The notes beneath the pieces are model-generated. The model was not told the DNA's origin and ran no database searches. It saw nothing but the letters and a program-made list of their open reading frames with translations. This document shows, in pieces, positions 62,250 through 64,000 of a stretch of DNA of 64,000 nt. Origin of the DNA: Capra hircus (Eukaryota > Chordata > Mammalia > Artiodactyla > Bovidae); NCBI RefSeq assembly GCF_001704415.2, contig NC_030836.1:25580001-25644000 (forward strand), written 5' to 3'. A program made the position numbers and the translations under genes. The number at the start of each line of letters is the position of its first letter. Position 1 is the stretch's first letter.

Positions 62250-63519
62250 AATCATAATTAATGTACTTAATGTAATATTAAATAAACTCTATTGCCAACT
62301 TTATTTGCTGAAAATGTGAATAAAAATGAACTGGGAGAAAAGAATAACAGCATACAAATGATTCTGCTCTTAATGTCAAATGTTTAAGTATTTCCTATAA
62401 AATATAACTCATCTATTGATTTGTTCAGTAATGACTAAGAAATTCCCATATTACTCAATCTCTTTTGAGGAGCCTTCATTTGATACCTAACTCTTCTTCA
62501 GGGGCCCTCTGGAGGTAATTGCTTATTCTCCCAGAGCCCCTCTCGTCCTCAAAAGAGGAACAGTGTGTGGAATCCGCTGTATACTCCTGTCTTGTCCAAA
62601 TTATTAATCCCTTGCTCTCTTAAAAAAATTCCCCCTATTTTTTGAGGCTCGTCTTATTTAGCTCTTCTCTTTCTAATCACCATCTCCAAACCTATTGAGT
62701 ATTCCATGTTATTCATAAAAGACTCTTAACACCTAATAATCTTCCCTCTCAGTTTCTGCCCTTATCCTTGGTGATGTCATTCTCCATGTGGATAAATCAA
62801 CCAATTCCCTTTCTTTCCAGTTTCTTGTCTTCTTTCTTTAGTTCATGAGACCTTCTCTTCCCACCCCAAGTATCCCACTCTGAACTTTGTTATGAGATTC
62901 CTCCAACTTAAGATTTATTTCTTGGGTCCATTCTGTAACCCTTTTGCCATTCTAAGACCCTTTGCCTATTTTAATTTTTAGCTTTTATAAATATTTCTTA
63001 AATCTTTACTAATCATTTTCTTTTGTAATTTATTCATTTGTATGTATATAACATTTAAGGGCAAAGGTCTTGAATTTGACTGTGACCCTTTAGTAGAAGG
63101 TCAAACATATTTTTAACATGTGTAGAAACCAAAATCACCTATATCTATCTCTGTCTTCCTCTCTCTCCTCCTTTTAACACTCCCGAAATAAAACCCAAAC
63201 CCCAATGAATTCAGCTATCTATTTCTTCATTCCTACACACAGATCCCTAGAGAAAATGAGACAACAAAGTCGTTGATATGTTAAAATTAATGCTTATCAA
63301 TTTCAAATGAGTCCACGTGATAGAAATTCTGCCTTGATTCTGTTAAATTCTATTTCTTATTGTCTACAATGGTGATTTCAAATTTTCTCAAACATCCGAC
63401 TTTTCTCTATCTCCCTTGACTTTCAGCAGATGATTTTGTCTCCTTTCACCAAAAAGATAGACATCATCAGATGCTTCCAATGCCAAACTTACAAATCTAT
63501 GATTCACTGTTTTCTTTGT
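62250..63519. other. AT-rich DNA, no gene seen
   Basis: No LDHC exon, SINE or promoter recognised. Probably LDHC intron. Confidence 0.5.
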
Positions 63520-64000
63520 TCAGTTCAGTTGCTCAGTCGTGTCCGACTCTTTGCGACCCCATGAATCGCAGCACCCCAGGCCTCCCTGTCCATCACCATC
63601 TCCCGGAGTTCACTCAAACTCACGTCCATCGAGTCAGTGATGCCATCCAGCCATCTCATCCTCTGTTGTCCCCTTTTCCTCCTGCCCCCAATCCCTCCCA
63701 GCATCAGAGTCTTTTCCAATGAGTCAACTCTTCACATGAGGTGGCCAAAGTACTGGAGTTTCAGCTTTAGCACCATTCCTTCCAAACAAATCCCAGGGCT
63801 GACCTCCTTCAGAATGGACTGGTTGGATCTCCTTGCAGTCCAAGCGACTCTCAAGAGTCTTCTCCAACACCACAATTCAAAAGCATCAATTCTTCGGTGC
63901 TCAGCCTTCTTCACAGTCCAACTCTCACATCCATACATGACTAATGGAAAAACCATAGCCTTGACTAGACGGACCTTAGTCGGCAAAGTAATAGCTCTGC
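63520..64000 (-). mobile_element. BovB (RTE) 3' end, cut by window edge
   Basis: Minus strand, nearly intact C-terminal frame: PTKVRLVKAMVFPLVMYGCE, then RRSNQSILKEVSPGICLEGM, LKLQYFGHLM, a TGA, then EKTLMLGGIGGRRKRGQQRM and LREMVMDREAWGAAIHGVAK, ending in the usual BovB tail. One in-frame stop in about 460 nt; a relatively young copy. Confidence 0.92.

Noticed and set aside
1..64000. CRISPR arrays, bacterial operons or endogenous retrovirus with LTRs
   Set aside because: No regular spaced repeats, ribosome-binding sites, LTR pairs or gag/pol/env-like frames were seen; the DNA is mammalian.

Overview
The window is mammalian nuclear DNA from a ruminant, probably a bovid. The evidence is the dense load of ruminant-restricted repeats (Bov-A2 and Bov-tA SINEs, BovB/RTE LINE pieces) on top of L1, L2, Tigger and MER5-like fragments. 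There are no operons, CRISPR arrays or bacterial features. Nearly all short open frames are chance frames or repeat-derived. The species cannot be fixed by eye.

Layout. (1) 1-3,430: upstream flank with an L2 fragment and a processed NDUFV2 pseudogene (2,031-2,755). (2) 3,440-4,060: CpG-island promoter with ETS and CRE-like sites. (3) 3,731-46,057, plus strand: the complete TSG101 gene. All ten coding exons have GT/AG borders, sum to 1,176 nt and encode 391 residues (UEV domain, Pro-rich linker, coiled coil, steadiness box); a poly(A) signal lies at 46,294. Introns hold many SINEs and LINEs and a processed RPL17 pseudogene (31,985-32,580, minus) in the roughly 15-kb intron 7. (4) 46,316-60,254: a region that once held a lactate dehydrogenase gene on the minus strand, tail-to-tail with TSG101. 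Two decayed LDH exons remain (57,284-57,382 with the start codon; 47,569-47,731 with the stop). The order matches LDHAL6A in other mammals, and a dense CpG island (about 57,640-58,080) still sits just upstream of the dead first coding exon. (5) 60,255-60,419, minus: the intact last coding exon of LDHC; the rest of that gene lies beyond the window or was not found. (6) 60,420-64,000: a GC-rich block of unknown origin, then a BovB 3' end cut by the window edge.

The order TSG101 - LDHAL6A - LDHC is the conserved mammalian arrangement. TSG101 is an ESCRT-I subunit sorting ubiquitinated cargo; LDHC is the testis/sperm lactate dehydrogenase. They are neighbours by synteny, not function. I found no new biological system. 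The most notable observation is the apparent loss of LDHAL6A in this lineage with its CpG island surviving, together with several datable nested transposon insertions.
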